DNA of 21,797 bases from the NCBI GenBank assembly GCA_029932675.1, contig JAOZPP010000056.1, forward strand, positions 1-21,797. Reading direction: 5' to 3'. Below the pieces are notes generated by a model. It saw only the letters and a program-made list of their open reading frames with translations, made no database searches and was not told the DNA's origin. Origin of the DNA: a bacterium (GTDB lineage Bacteria > SM23-81 > DAOVCL01). The translations under genes were made by a program, and so were the position numbers. Of the stretch, positions 6,704 to 14,857 are shown piece by piece (positions within the stretch are counted from its first letter, which is position 1; the number at the start of each line of letters is the position of its first letter).

Positions 6704-7456
6704 ATGTTAAGACAAATTCTGCTATTTATCCTGGCCTTTCTCTCCTTCATTGGGGTTCAATGCTCCAAGAATCCAGTGAAGGAGAGGTATTTGGAACCTC
6801 CTTTTAACTTAGTTGCCGACTCCGGGCTCGAGGGGAAGGTCTACCTTAGCTGGCAGGCTCCGAGATCAGGAGGGGAGACCGGATATAAATTATACAGGAG
6901 GAAATCAGGCCAAAGCTACTCCTCCATTGCCTCGCTCCAGGCTACCGAATATACCGATACAACTGTCTCCAATGACATCATCTACTATTATGTTGTCACT
7001 GCACTCTACCCCCAGGGAGAGAGTGAATACTCCAATCAGGATTGGGCTTTGCCAGGGAAGAACCAACCCCCCTGGATAGAGAAGGTTAAGTTAGACCCAG
7101 ATACGCTTAATTGGGCCGGGCCAGACACTGTTTCCCACATTGAAGTTTGGGTTGCTGACAATCAAGGTATAGCTGATGTAATTAGTGTCCAATTTAAAAG
7201 CATCAGACCCGATAGCAGCGAAAGGGGTCCTTTCCGCCTCTATGATGATGGGGATATAGATGGAGTTTCCGGAGACAAGATCAAAGACGATGGGGTCTTC
7301 TCCCTCAACATAACCATAGGTTCACCAGGTAACCCTGAGACGCTGGTGGGAGAGTATAGGTTCATCTTTACCGCTTCTGACCATTACGAAACCAGCCTTC
7401 CGGACACCCAATATTTCTACATTGTAAAAGAGGACTCCACAGGGGGGAGTTTATGA
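6704..7456 (+). CDS. Probable lipoprotein with fibronectin type III domain
   Basis: Exported, membrane-anchored protein of unknown role. The N-terminus MLRQILLFILAFLSFIGVQC is a lipoprotein-type signal with candidate lipidated Cys20, followed by SKNP. The lipobox is poor (Gln just before Cys), so anchoring is inferred. Residues about 33-115 form an FnIII domain (KVYLSWQAP, GYKLYRRKSG, YYYVVTAL). Residues about 120-245 are a second beta domain with an acidic loop LYDDGDIDGVSGDKIKDDG, resembling calcium-binding loops or the Ig-like domains of secreted proteins in FCB-type bacteria. GGGGAGGTAGGAG lies just upstream of ATG 6704. Its TGA overlaps the next ATG by four bases, so it is likely co-translated with the Asp-box protein. 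Confidence 0.75.
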   Translation: MLRQILLFILAFLSFIGVQCSKNPVKERYLEPPFNLVADSGLEGKVYLSWQAPRSGGETGYKLYRRKSGQSYSSIASLQATEYTDTTVSNDIIYYYVVTALYPQGESEYSNQDWALPGKNQPPWIEKVKLDPDTLNWAGPDTVSHIEVWVADNQGIADVISVQFKSIRPDSSERGPFRLYDDGDIDGVSGDKIKDDGVFSLNITIGSPGNPETLVGEYRFIFTASDHYETSLPDTQYFYIVKEDSTGGSL

Positions 7457-9375
7457 AAAAGTTTAGGATTTGGTTCCTTACCCTCAGCGTTTTGCTGGGT
7501 GCCTCCTATTTGGCTGCCCAAATTCCCAAGGATTTCGCCACCCAGGCCTTGGGAAGAATCTCCGGAAATGGCATCGGGGATATCAGATGGGATGGTGCAC
7601 ACCTCTGGGTGGGCACATCAAGCGGAATAAACAAATTAGTCGGTGGGCCATTCAGCCCAGAGGGGTGGATGGTTTATACGACCAAGGACGGGTTGGCCCG
7701 GAACAACATCTTCGCCCTGATGCCTGTAACCGTTGATGTTATCTGGACAGCCACGGGATATGCCGAACAAGTGGGAGGGGACTACTTTCCTGCCGGGGCA
7801 GGGATTAGTTTGACCAAAGAGGGGGGGGAGAGTTGGAAATCATTTTCTACCCAATACATCTTTCGCAACTACTACTTTCAACCCGGATTTGAGAGGGGTG
7901 ACGGCTTCGCTTCCGTCTTTAAGGTTGACACCTCCGACCTCCCTATCTCCATCGATACGGTAAGGGTCTACATAGGCAAAGAGGGGTCCGCTCCCTTCAC
8001 CCTTCAGATCTGGCAGGACAATGGAGCTGAGAGCCCCGGCGATACCATCCGCACTAAGACCTGTGAGATAGAGGGCGATTCGACCAAGTTTACTGACATC
8101 GACCTCACCTCCGATGGCATTGAGGTTGAAAGCCCATCTTTTAGAATTGGCCTCAAATTCCGCACCCAGACCTCCCTCTCCATTGCCCGGGATGCCCGGG
8201 GGATAGCCAAGAAGAGAAACCTCATCTATCGGGATACCCAGGGAAGGTGGTGGTTTTCAGAGGATATTGGCCTGGGAGGTGATTGGATCCTGCGGGCCAA
8301 GGTCAGGACGGCACGGGATAGCACGGGCTTCTGGCTGAAGAATGATAGCTTCCAGTTTGGGGAGAAGATCATCGATGTGGGTCGCCCTATTTATGACATT
8401 GCCATCCAAGATACCACCGTCTGGGTTGCTGCCTTCTACGGGGGTCTGGCCAAGAGCATGGATTGGGGGCAGACCTGGGATAAGGTCGTGCCAGAGGACA
8501 AACCATTTGATCCCACCTATAGCGACTACAACCAGCGGGCCTTCTCAGTGGTCACCTCTGGCGACACTATATGGGTAGGAACTGCAGATGGGATCAACCG
8601 TTCGGCAGATGGGGGAAAGACCTGGGTAAACTACAATTCTGTAGATACCCGTATCCCAGGCAACTTCGTGGTCAGCTTGGGGGTGCAAAAATATGGTGGA
8701 AAGACGGTTATTTGGGCGGGAACAAGGCCCACGGACAAGGACAACGGCTTCACGGGCATTGTGAAGACGGAGGATGGGGGGAATACCTGGCGGAACTACA
8801 TGGAGGGGTATACAGCCTGGAACTTCAGCTTTCAAGACTCAGTGGTCTGGGCAGCCACCGATCAGGGACTGATCAGGTCAAAGGATGGGGGAAGACATTG
8901 GGATTTCTTCGACATCATCGACGATTCTACCAATGATCGGGTCTATATCGACGAGGTTATTTCAGTAAAGGTCACGGAATTACAGGATACCATAGTCTGG
9001 GTGGGAACCTATCAGGGACTGGCTTACTCTAAGGACTGTGGAAAGACATGGCGGATAGTTAAATCCTATATGCCCATTGGAGCCGACAAGGCTCCCCTAA
9101 CCTATGCTTTTCCCAACCCCTTCTCCCCCTCCCGCTCGGGGGCGATAAGGATTATGTATCACACGGCTAAAGCCGGCCGCACAGTGGTGAAGATCTACGA
9201 TCTGGCCCTTGATCTGGTAAAGACGTTGAGCATAGAGGACTTTGCCGGCGACCGAGGAATTAACTGGGATGGGAGGAATGGAAAGGGACACAGGGTAGCC
9301 AATGGAGCCTATCTCTATAAGGTGGAAGGGGCTGACGGTCGGGTGGCCTGGGGCAAGATTGTCGTTATGGATTAA
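7453..9375 (+). CDS. Secreted Asp-box/beta-propeller protein with FlgD-like C-terminal domain
   Basis: Exported protein of 640 residues. It has a signal peptide (1 to about 22, ending LAAQ) and an N-terminal propeller blade (IRWDGAHLWVGTSSGINKL). Six Asp-box motifs of the S-x-D-x-G-x-T-W type lie at about 121-128, 335-342, 384-391, 439-446, 476-483 and 526-533. Between the first and second is a beta-sandwich-like insertion (about 160-285). The last 90 residues (YAFPNPFSP, TVVKIYDLALDLV, WDGRNGKG, GAYLYKVEG) are the FlgD Ig-like domain found at the end of many secreted proteins in candidate phyla, similar in position to type IX sorting domains. Asp-boxes are structural in sialidase and sortilin propellers; no sialidase catalytic set was recognised, so no enzyme activity is claimed. 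Next gene starts ten bases later. Confidence 0.82.
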   Translation: MKKFRIWFLTLSVLLGASYLAAQIPKDFATQALGRISGNGIGDIRWDGAHLWVGTSSGINKLVGGPFSPEGWMVYTTKDGLARNNIFALMPVTVDVIWTATGYAEQVGGDYFPAGAGISLTKEGGESWKSFSTQYIFRNYYFQPGFERGDGFASVFKVDTSDLPISIDTVRVYIGKEGSAPFTLQIWQDNGAESPGDTIRTKTCEIEGDSTKFTDIDLTSDGIEVESPSFRIGLKFRTQTSLSIARDARGIAKKRNLIYRDTQGRWWFSEDIGLGGDWILRAKVRTARDSTGFWLKNDSFQFGEKIIDVGRPIYDIAIQDTTVWVAAFYGGLAKSMDWGQTWDKVVPEDKPFDPTYSDYNQRAFSVVTSGDTIWVGTADGINRSADGGKTWVNYNSVDTRIPGNFVVSLGVQKYGGKTVIWAGTRPTDKDNGFTGIVKTEDGGNTWRNYMEGYTAWNFSFQDSVVWAATDQGLIRSKDGGRHWDFFDIIDDSTNDRVYIDEVISVKVTELQDTIVWVGTYQGLAYSKDCGKTWRIVKSYMPIGADKAPLTYAFPNPFSPSRSGAIRIMYHTAKAGRTVVKIYDLALDLVKTLSIEDFAGDRGINWDGRNGKGHRVANGAYLYKVEGADGRVAWGKIVVMD

Positions 9376-9385
9376 AGGGGGGAAA

Positions 9386-10309
9386 GTGCATACCAGAAAT
9401 ACACCTATCTTATTTCTTCTTTTCTTCTTCATCCAGCCCTGCCTGATGGCTGCTGAGGAAGGGGGATATGCAGGGGCCTTCTTAAGGATGGGGGTAGGGG
9501 CGAAGGCTCTGGGGATGGGGGAAGCCTTTGTCTCAGTGGCTGATGATGCCTCTGCCGTCCACTACAACCCGGCAGCTCTCTCCTTCGTTGGGAAGAGGGT
9601 ATTCACTTCAGCCTATCGGGCGCTCTCCTTGGGAAGGAGGTTTAGTTACTTAGGATATGCTCAACCCTTGCGGCATGAGGCTGGGGTGGGGATAGGGTGG
9701 ATCAGCGCCGGTTTGGATGATATCGATGGGCGAGATGAAGATGGGCAGCCAACTAGGAAATTCTCTGACAGCGAGAACGCCATCACCTTCTGTTTCTCCA
9801 AGCGAACCATCCCCCACCTGGCCTTTGGACTGGCCATCCGGTATTTCCAACAGAAGTTGGCTGGGGTAAGTACCAATACTGTAGGGTTGGGTTTTGGGGG
9901 AATCTATAAGAAGGAGAAGAAATTCTCCGTAGGTTTCTCCGTGCAGAACTTGAGGTCCAAATATAGTTGGGATACCAAGGAGCTCTGGGAAAGAGGAACT
10001 ACCACTACAGATACGATACCAACAAACTACAGGATAGGCTTCTCCTATTGGCTCCTCAACGGAAGGCTACTCACTGCCTTTGATCTGGAGAAGAACCTTA
10101 AACAAACGATGAAGTATCACTTCGGGGTAGATTTCAAAATCTATAAGGACTTCAACTTGAGGTTAGGATATAATAACGACCGCTTTGCCTTTGGGGGAGG
10201 ATTGTCCCAGAGGTATAAGGATTTCGAGTTCACCTTCAATTATGCTTACCTGCCAGAAAAGGCAGCCGTAGCACCAGCCAAAATCTATTCCTTAGAGGTT
10301 AGATTCTGA
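9386..10309 (+). CDS. PorV/PorQ-like outer-membrane barrel protein
   Basis: Member of the PorV/UPF0164-like family of 14-strand FadL-type barrels; PorV shuttles cargo of the type IX secretion system in Bacteroidota. After the signal peptide (about 1-23, hydrophobic core ILFLLFFFI, ending LMAA) comes the family hallmark: GAFLRMGVGAKALGMGEAF, then VSVADDASAVHYNPAALSF. The rest is alternating beta strands ending in a phenylalanine (EVRF), as usual for barrel proteins. GTG 9386, just after an AGGGGGG tract, gives a clean signal peptide and avoids overlap with the preceding gene; the open frame upstream to 9302 would spoil the signal. It directly follows the FlgD-domain protein, suggesting that this barrel helps export or anchor it; that is inference. 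Confidence 0.82.
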   Translation: MHTRNTPILFLLFFFIQPCLMAAEEGGYAGAFLRMGVGAKALGMGEAFVSVADDASAVHYNPAALSFVGKRVFTSAYRALSLGRRFSYLGYAQPLRHEAGVGIGWISAGLDDIDGRDEDGQPTRKFSDSENAITFCFSKRTIPHLAFGLAIRYFQQKLAGVSTNTVGLGFGGIYKKEKKFSVGFSVQNLRSKYSWDTKELWERGTTTTDTIPTNYRIGFSYWLLNGRLLTAFDLEKNLKQTMKYHFGVDFKIYKDFNLRLGYNNDRFAFGGGLSQRYKDFEFTFNYAYLPEKAAVAPAKIYSLEVRF

Positions 10310-10357
10310 CCTTGGGGGTCGCCCCGTTCCCACTTTGGGATTTTGCCTCACTTTAAT

Positions 10358-12448
10358 ATGGACTGGAACCTGCTCAACCTCCTAATGCTCGTTGGCTATA
10401 TGGGCCTTCTGGTCTATATGGGCATTCTCTCCGAGCGGGGGATGGCCAGATCAGCCAGTGGATACCTCTTAGCCAACCGTACAGCTACCCTCCCTTGGAT
10501 CGTAATGTCCATATTTGCCACCGGGGTAGGCACTTTAGCCTACATCGGCACGGTGGGGATGATCTCGGGAGGAGGGGTAATAGACCTCTGGTTTGAATTC
10601 TTCTGGTGTATTGGCACCCCGATAATGACCCTGCTCTTCGCCCGTAAGCTAAGAACCAGTGGCATAATCTCCTTCTGGGACTCCTTAGCCTTTAGATATG
10701 GCCCGGTAACTGTGTTGGTATATGCCTCCTTTCTGATAGTGGCGGTCCCCTTTGGGTTTGCCCAGATGCTCAAGGGAGCTGGCCTTACCTTCTCGGATAT
10801 GTTCCCCATCCTGGGGAATATCGGGTTCATCGACCCTGTTGTCCTCGGAGCACTCATAGTCTTGGCAGTAATCTCCATCTATCTGGCCTTTGGAGGATTT
10901 AAGGCCTGCCTGGTTACGGATATGATGCAGGGGATTCTCACTTGGGCGGCGATGATAGTCCCCACGGTAGCCATATTCCTTATCTTAGGGGAGGGCAGTT
11001 TGGTCAAGGGGTGGCACCACATAATCTCCTTTTTCCAAACCCACCAGATGGGTGCCTATTTAGAATTCAGCAAAGTTGTGGGACCCACCGCCCCCGCGCA
11101 TGAATACACCTACTCCTTCATCTCTGCCATGCTCATTATGAATGTGCTCCTCATAATGCTCCCCGGGGAGTTTTATGGCTCCCGGTATATGGCCGCCCAA
11201 AATGAACGAACCGCCAGGCAGGGGCCCATCCTTGCTCTGATCCTCACCACCATCCCCTATGGGCTTATGGTGAATATAACTGGCTTGGCCTTCAAGGCCT
11301 ATGCCCCAGAGATCCCTGGGGATGAGCTTTTCACCGGAACCCTGGAGAAGCTGGCTACCACCCACGCCATACCTATGATGGCAAGCTCCCTTCTCCTCAT
11401 TGCCCTCCTGGCTGCGGTAATGGGGACCTTGGATTCCTCACTTATGGCCCGGATGTCCAACTATGTGCGGGGAATTTATAATCTCTGGCTGAACCCCAAG
11501 GCGACCCAAAAGCAACTGCTTAGGGCAAGCAGGATAATATTGCTCCTCCTTGTGCTGGTGGCCATAATCAGTGCCTTCATAATGCCCCCCAGCATCTGGT
11601 TCCTCAACCTGGCCATAAGCGCCATTGTGGGACCGATGTCCTTTGTGCTCATCATCGGTGCTTTCTTAGTGAGAAGAACTACCTGGCAGGGGGCCTTGGC
11701 CGGCGGACTGACCAGTTCAGGTTTAGCCCTTCTCTTCACTGCCATCCTCCGTGGGTTCAATAATCAATATCCCTGGATGGTCTGGGGGACATTGCAGAGG
11801 GCATGGCCCTCCTGGTTGCATTCACAATTCTTCACCTATCCCATTGGCATATTGATCTTCTTTTGGGTAAACCATAGGCTTCCCCCCATGCGGCCAGAGC
11901 ATATAGAGAGGTTCTTCTCAGCAGCTAAGACAGCGGAATATGTGCAAAGGTTTGGCTTTGATAGGCCATACCTGGTAATCACCAAAGACCTTTTAGAGGA
12001 GGTTAAAGGGTTTGAGATCAAGTCATTTGGTCGGGAACTCCGCCTCTATGGCCCCAAGGAGGAGCTGAAAGGGATTGCCGCTAAATATGGCTTTAAGTAC
12101 TATCCTCCCTACAAAAGGTATGAATCCTGGAGGGAGGTTATGGACCGGAGGCTCTTAGGAATGTATAGCCATGGATTGGACGTGGCCAAACAGAGGGAGG
12201 TGGAGCATACGGGGGAATATGAGAGAAGAGCCGCCAAAGTTGTCGGTGGGGTGTTAATGGCCTCATCCATTGCCATCTATTTTGGCATGTTCTGGTATTT
12301 CCCCTTAAGGTGGAAGATCTCGATGCTGCTCTATCTGCTCGGTTCTGGGTTAATGTTCTGCTCCCTCTGCATATTCTTTGAGGACTATAAGTGGGCCCGC
12401 AGGGTAGTAGATCTCTTCACCAGTGAGCGTCGCCACCCCTCAAGGTAG
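10358..12448 (+). CDS. Sodium:solute symporter family protein with long C-terminal extension
   Basis: SSS-family secondary transporter, LeuT-fold, expected to use the sodium gradient; the solute cannot be told. The first 490 residues carry the usual membrane core: SERGMARSASGYLLANRT, an unwound first helix ATGVGTLAYIGT, YLAFGGFKACLVTDMMQG and GTLDSSLMARMSNYVRGIY. After about residue 500 there is a non-family tail of nearly 200 residues: a soluble part (about 515-620) and two further membrane segments (about 628-646 and 654-676). Total 696 residues against about 500-550 for most SSS proteins. ATG 10358 is preferred, as the upstream TTG 10343 adds only five residues; neither has a good ribosome site. 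It lies 48 bases after the PorV-like gene, so it may belong to the same transcript. Confidence 0.85.
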   Translation: MDWNLLNLLMLVGYMGLLVYMGILSERGMARSASGYLLANRTATLPWIVMSIFATGVGTLAYIGTVGMISGGGVIDLWFEFFWCIGTPIMTLLFARKLRTSGIISFWDSLAFRYGPVTVLVYASFLIVAVPFGFAQMLKGAGLTFSDMFPILGNIGFIDPVVLGALIVLAVISIYLAFGGFKACLVTDMMQGILTWAAMIVPTVAIFLILGEGSLVKGWHHIISFFQTHQMGAYLEFSKVVGPTAPAHEYTYSFISAMLIMNVLLIMLPGEFYGSRYMAAQNERTARQGPILALILTTIPYGLMVNITGLAFKAYAPEIPGDELFTGTLEKLATTHAIPMMASSLLLIALLAAVMGTLDSSLMARMSNYVRGIYNLWLNPKATQKQLLRASRIILLLLVLVAIISAFIMPPSIWFLNLAISAIVGPMSFVLIIGAFLVRRTTWQGALAGGLTSSGLALLFTAILRGFNNQYPWMVWGTLQRAWPSWLHSQFFTYPIGILIFFWVNHRLPPMRPEHIERFFSAAKTAEYVQRFGFDRPYLVITKDLLEEVKGFEIKSFGRELRLYGPKEELKGIAAKYGFKYYPPYKRYESWREVMDRRLLGMYSHGLDVAKQREVEHTGEYERRAAKVVGGVLMASSIAIYFGMFWYFPLRWKISMLLYLLGSGLMFCSLCIFFEDYKWARRVVDLFTSERRHPSR

Positions 12449-12489
12449 ACCTTTATGGCTGGAAAGGCACTTGACTGGCCTTGAAATCC

Positions 12490-12512
12490 CTCCCCATCGT
12501 TTAAAAGGGGAG
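12490..12512. terminator. Candidate bidirectional terminator hairpin
   Basis: CTCCCC and GGGGAG are separated by 11 bases between the convergent symporter and cvpA-like genes. The position suits a shared terminator, but the stem is six pairs and has no clear T-run on either side. Low certainty. Confidence 0.25.
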
Positions 12513-12523
12513 ACTCCTGAACC

Positions 12524-13015
12524 TTAAATCCCCTTTAGCTCATCCTGAAAGGACTTAGAGATAAGCCTTGCCGCCTGGTTGGTCAGCTTCAGAAGTGTAG
12601 GGGCAAAGGCCGATCTTCTCACCACGACCTCTCCATGGGGGATGAAGGCTCCAGTGAGGAGACAGATCAGGCCAGCGATTAGAAAACCCTTCAAGAGACC
12701 GAAAAAGCCCCCAACTACCCTATCTATCCATCCTAACTTTGCGAAGTGGATTAGCCTGCTGAGCAGAGCGCCAAGTAAGCCAATCAAAGCTGCAGAGAGA
12801 AGAAAGACGGCTATAAAACTTAAGAGGGCGGATATGGACGAATTGTGAATTAAGGGTAGAATCAGTTCTTTCCCTATGGGGTATATTTGGCAAGCGAGGA
12901 TGAACCCAAAGATGACCGCCCCCAGGGCGAAGAGCTCCCTGATCAATCCCTTGATGAAACTATAGATCATGCTCAGGCCGATAATAGCGATTATAAGGAT
13001 GTCAAACCAGTACAT
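12524..13015 (-). CDS. cvpA: CvpA family inner-membrane protein
   Basis: CvpA is a small inner-membrane protein first linked to colicin V production and more generally to envelope integrity. The sequence opens MYWFDILIIAIIGLSMIYSFIKG, as in the family, with LIRELFALGAVIFGF after it. There are four predicted membrane segments (about 4-20, 30-48, 62-85, 103-125) and the conserved LGWIDRVVGGFFGLLKG loop. At 163 residues it is of normal length. Start ATG 13015 follows AGGGGA closely. It is convergent with the long symporter and divergent from the MATE gene; the 222-base spacer on its left on the complement should hold its promoter, but none is clear. Confidence 0.9.
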   Translation of the reverse strand: MYWFDILIIAIIGLSMIYSFIKGLIRELFALGAVIFGFILACQIYPIGKELILPLIHNSSISALLSFIAVFLLSAALIGLLGALLSRLIHFAKLGWIDRVVGGFFGLLKGFLIAGLICLLTGAFIPHGEVVVRRSAFAPTLLKLTNQAARLISKSFQDELKGI

Positions 13016-13099
13016 TTCCCCTTAATTGGTTTAAGCTCAGCACCTTTCTCTCCTTAGCTCATCCAGCCAACATAAGCTCCCTTCATAGCCCATTGAGAG

Positions 13100-13115
13100 A
13101 ACAGAGACCTCTGTT
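13100..13115. promoter_or_regulatory. 16-base palindrome between divergent cvpA and MATE genes
   Basis: AACAGAGACCTCTGTT is a perfect seven-base inverted repeat with a two-base centre. Its place in the divergent intergenic region (13016-13237) suits a regulator site, but no second copy or clear promoter pairs with it. A poor -35-like TTGGTC (13114-13119) overlaps its edge. Confidence 0.25.
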
Positions 13116-13237
13116 GGTCAAGATACCACAGAACTTTAATTTCGGCAAGAGAATTTTATTAGAAGGCAATTCATCGCTTTTGAGAGGACCCTAAAACTAT
13201 CTTGACAAAAGGGGGGCAAGGGGTTTCCTTAGGCCTG

Positions 13238-14638
13238 ATGAATACCGTCTCCAGAGAGGATATCCTCCAAGGTCCAATAATAAAGACTATCTTCCGCTTG
13301 GGTTGGCCGGTGATGATCTCCACCGTTCTCCAGGTCCTCTACAGCTTAGCGGACACTTTCTGGCTTGGTCACCTACCGGAAGGCGAGAGCGGGGCAGCGG
13401 TCGCTGGACTGCAGATCTCTTGGCCGATAGTCTTCTTCCTCATCTCCTTTGTAGCTGGCTTCGCCGCTGCGGGGATAGCTCTCATTTCCCAGTATACAGG
13501 TGCCCGTATGGGGGAGAAGGCTAACCTCTCCTGTGGTCAGATCTACTCCCTCTCCTTGGGCTTTGGGGCTTTACTGGGAGGTTTAGGCTATCTTCTCTCC
13601 CCTAAGCTCCTCCCGTTGATCACCCATTCCCAAGAGGTGACCGCAGTGGCCATTCTCTATATCCAGATCATCTTTTTGGGAATGCCCTTTATGTTCGCCG
13701 CCTTCCTCTTTGGTTCGGTCCTTCAAGCCTATGGAGATACCTTTACCCCTATGTTGGTCAATGGGATCACCGTGGCGCTGAATGTCATCCTCGATCCTTT
13801 GCTCATCTTTGGCTGGGGCCCTTTACCAAAGCTTGGGGTCTTAGGGGCAGCCCTGGCTACTGTGAGCTGCCAGATGATCTCCTCGGTGATCGCCCTTTAT
13901 ATCCTCTTCGAAGGAAGGAGGGGGATAAAACTCAAGCTGGCCAATATGAGGCCACGGTGGAAGTGGATCTCCAAGATATTTAAGATCGGCCTCCCCGCTT
14001 CCATAGGCAATTCGGGGACAGCTTTTGGCTTTGTAGTTTTGATGGCCGTTATCGGCCGAGTATCCAATGCCCCTGTTGCCCTGGCAGCTTATGGGATAGG
14101 GGATCGAGTGATCCACCTGATGTTTATTTGCATTGAAGGCTTAGGCGTGGGGCTGACCACCATTTTGGGGCAGAGCTTAGGGGCTGAGAAGGTCGGCCGA
14201 GCGGAGGTCGCTGCCAAGAAGGGTATGGCTCTTATGTTCACCATCCTGGTGGTCGAGACCTGTTTCCTCTGGCTATTGAGGAGGTCAATCCTTACCTTCT
14301 TCATCCCCGGCCGCTCAGACATAATAGATGAAGGGGCAAACTTCATATCCATATTCGTCTTTGGTATGCCCTTTTTCGGCATTTTCCGGGCGGTAGGTGC
14401 ATCCTTTCAAGGCTCAGGCCATAACATCCCTTCGATGATTATGGACCTCTCCCGGCTTTGGCTTCTCCGCGTCCCCCTCTGCTACCTTTTTGCCTTTACC
14501 CTCTCCAAAGGATCTACCGGCGTATGGATAGGTATGGCCATCAGCAATATAGTGGGGGCTGTCTTAGCCCTGCTCCTCTTTTCTACTGGCGTATGGAAGG
14601 AGAAGGTGATAGAGGAGAAGAGGCCGCTCGGGGTGTAG
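13238..14638 (+). CDS. MATE family efflux transporter
   Basis: Multidrug and toxin extrusion family transporter, exchanging drugs or other organic compounds for Na+ or H+ in the inner membrane. Twelve hydrophobic segments are seen in two halves. The start GPIIKTIFRLGWPVMISTVLQVLY and the SLADTFWLGHL segment are typical, as are VLQAYGDTFTPM, GWGPLPKLGVLGAALATV and the second-half repeat AVGASFQGSGHNIPSM. 466 residues from ATG 13238. The frame is open to TTG 13202, but the added 12 residues (basic, glycine-rich) are not family-like. No strong ribosome site is seen for ATG 13238; AGGGG lies at about 13219. Substrate cannot be predicted. It stands alone, with a promoter for the next operon about 50 bases after its TAG. 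Confidence 0.9.
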   Translation: MNTVSREDILQGPIIKTIFRLGWPVMISTVLQVLYSLADTFWLGHLPEGESGAAVAGLQISWPIVFFLISFVAGFAAAGIALISQYTGARMGEKANLSCGQIYSLSLGFGALLGGLGYLLSPKLLPLITHSQEVTAVAILYIQIIFLGMPFMFAAFLFGSVLQAYGDTFTPMLVNGITVALNVILDPLLIFGWGPLPKLGVLGAALATVSCQMISSVIALYILFEGRRGIKLKLANMRPRWKWISKIFKIGLPASIGNSGTAFGFVVLMAVIGRVSNAPVALAAYGIGDRVIHLMFICIEGLGVGLTTILGQSLGAEKVGRAEVAAKKGMALMFTILVVETCFLWLLRRSILTFFIPGRSDIIDEGANFISIFVFGMPFFGIFRAVGASFQGSGHNIPSMIMDLSRLWLLRVPLCYLFAFTLSKGSTGVWIGMAISNIVGAVLALLLFSTGVWKEKVIEEKRPLGV

Positions 14639-14687
14639 CTGGTTATAGCTCCCTGTGGAGAACCTTGTAAGCATTGTGATGTTTTCC

Positions 14688-14716
14688 TTGACAAATAGGG
14701 TTGGATGGTGTAAGCT
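14688..14716 (+). promoter_or_regulatory. Candidate promoter for small protein and PutP-like symporter
   Basis: TTGACA (14688-14693), 17-base spacer, TAAGCT (14711-14716). The -35 is perfect; the -10 keeps TA and final T. Start would fall near 14723, about 25 bases before the small gene. Confidence 0.45.
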
Positions 14717-14748
14717 TTCGGGAAGGCGAACTGATTTTAGGAGGTAAA

Positions 14749-14856
14749 ATGGGCAATGTGGAACTTTCCTTAAGTTTTTGGATTCTCTACCTTATCTTCC
14801 CGCTAAGCCTGTGGGTAATTGCGTTTATTAAATTCCTCAACGATAGGGGGAAATGA
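14749..14856 (+). CDS. 35-residue single-pass membrane protein, putative symporter accessory subunit
   Basis: Short gene missed by length cut-offs. ATG 14749 has an ideal ribosome site (AGGAGGT, five to six bases before). The product is MGNVELSLSFWILYLIFPLS continuing LWVIAFIKFLNDRGK: one membrane helix (about residues 8-28) and a short basic cytoplasmic tail. Its TGA (14854-14856) ends one base before the ATG of the PutP-like symporter, giving tight coupling, and the candidate promoter lies just upstream. Tiny hydrophobic partners encoded just before SSS-family symporters are known in other bacteria; whether this one belongs to such a family is inference from size and position only. Confidence 0.65.
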   Translation: MGNVELSLSFWILYLIFPLSLWVIAFIKFLNDRGK

Positions 14857-14857
14857 G

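Noticed and set aside
7453-9375. Sialidase activity for the Asp-box protein
   Set aside because: Asp-boxes are structural; no arginine triad or other catalytic set was recognised.
9302-9385. Upstream extension of the PorV-like protein
   Set aside because: It overlaps the preceding gene and would bury a clean signal peptide that begins at GTG 9386.
13202-13207. TTGACA as -35 box of the MATE gene
   Set aside because: No -10-like hexamer at 16-18 bases, and the start would fall on the start codon; kept only as a coincidence.
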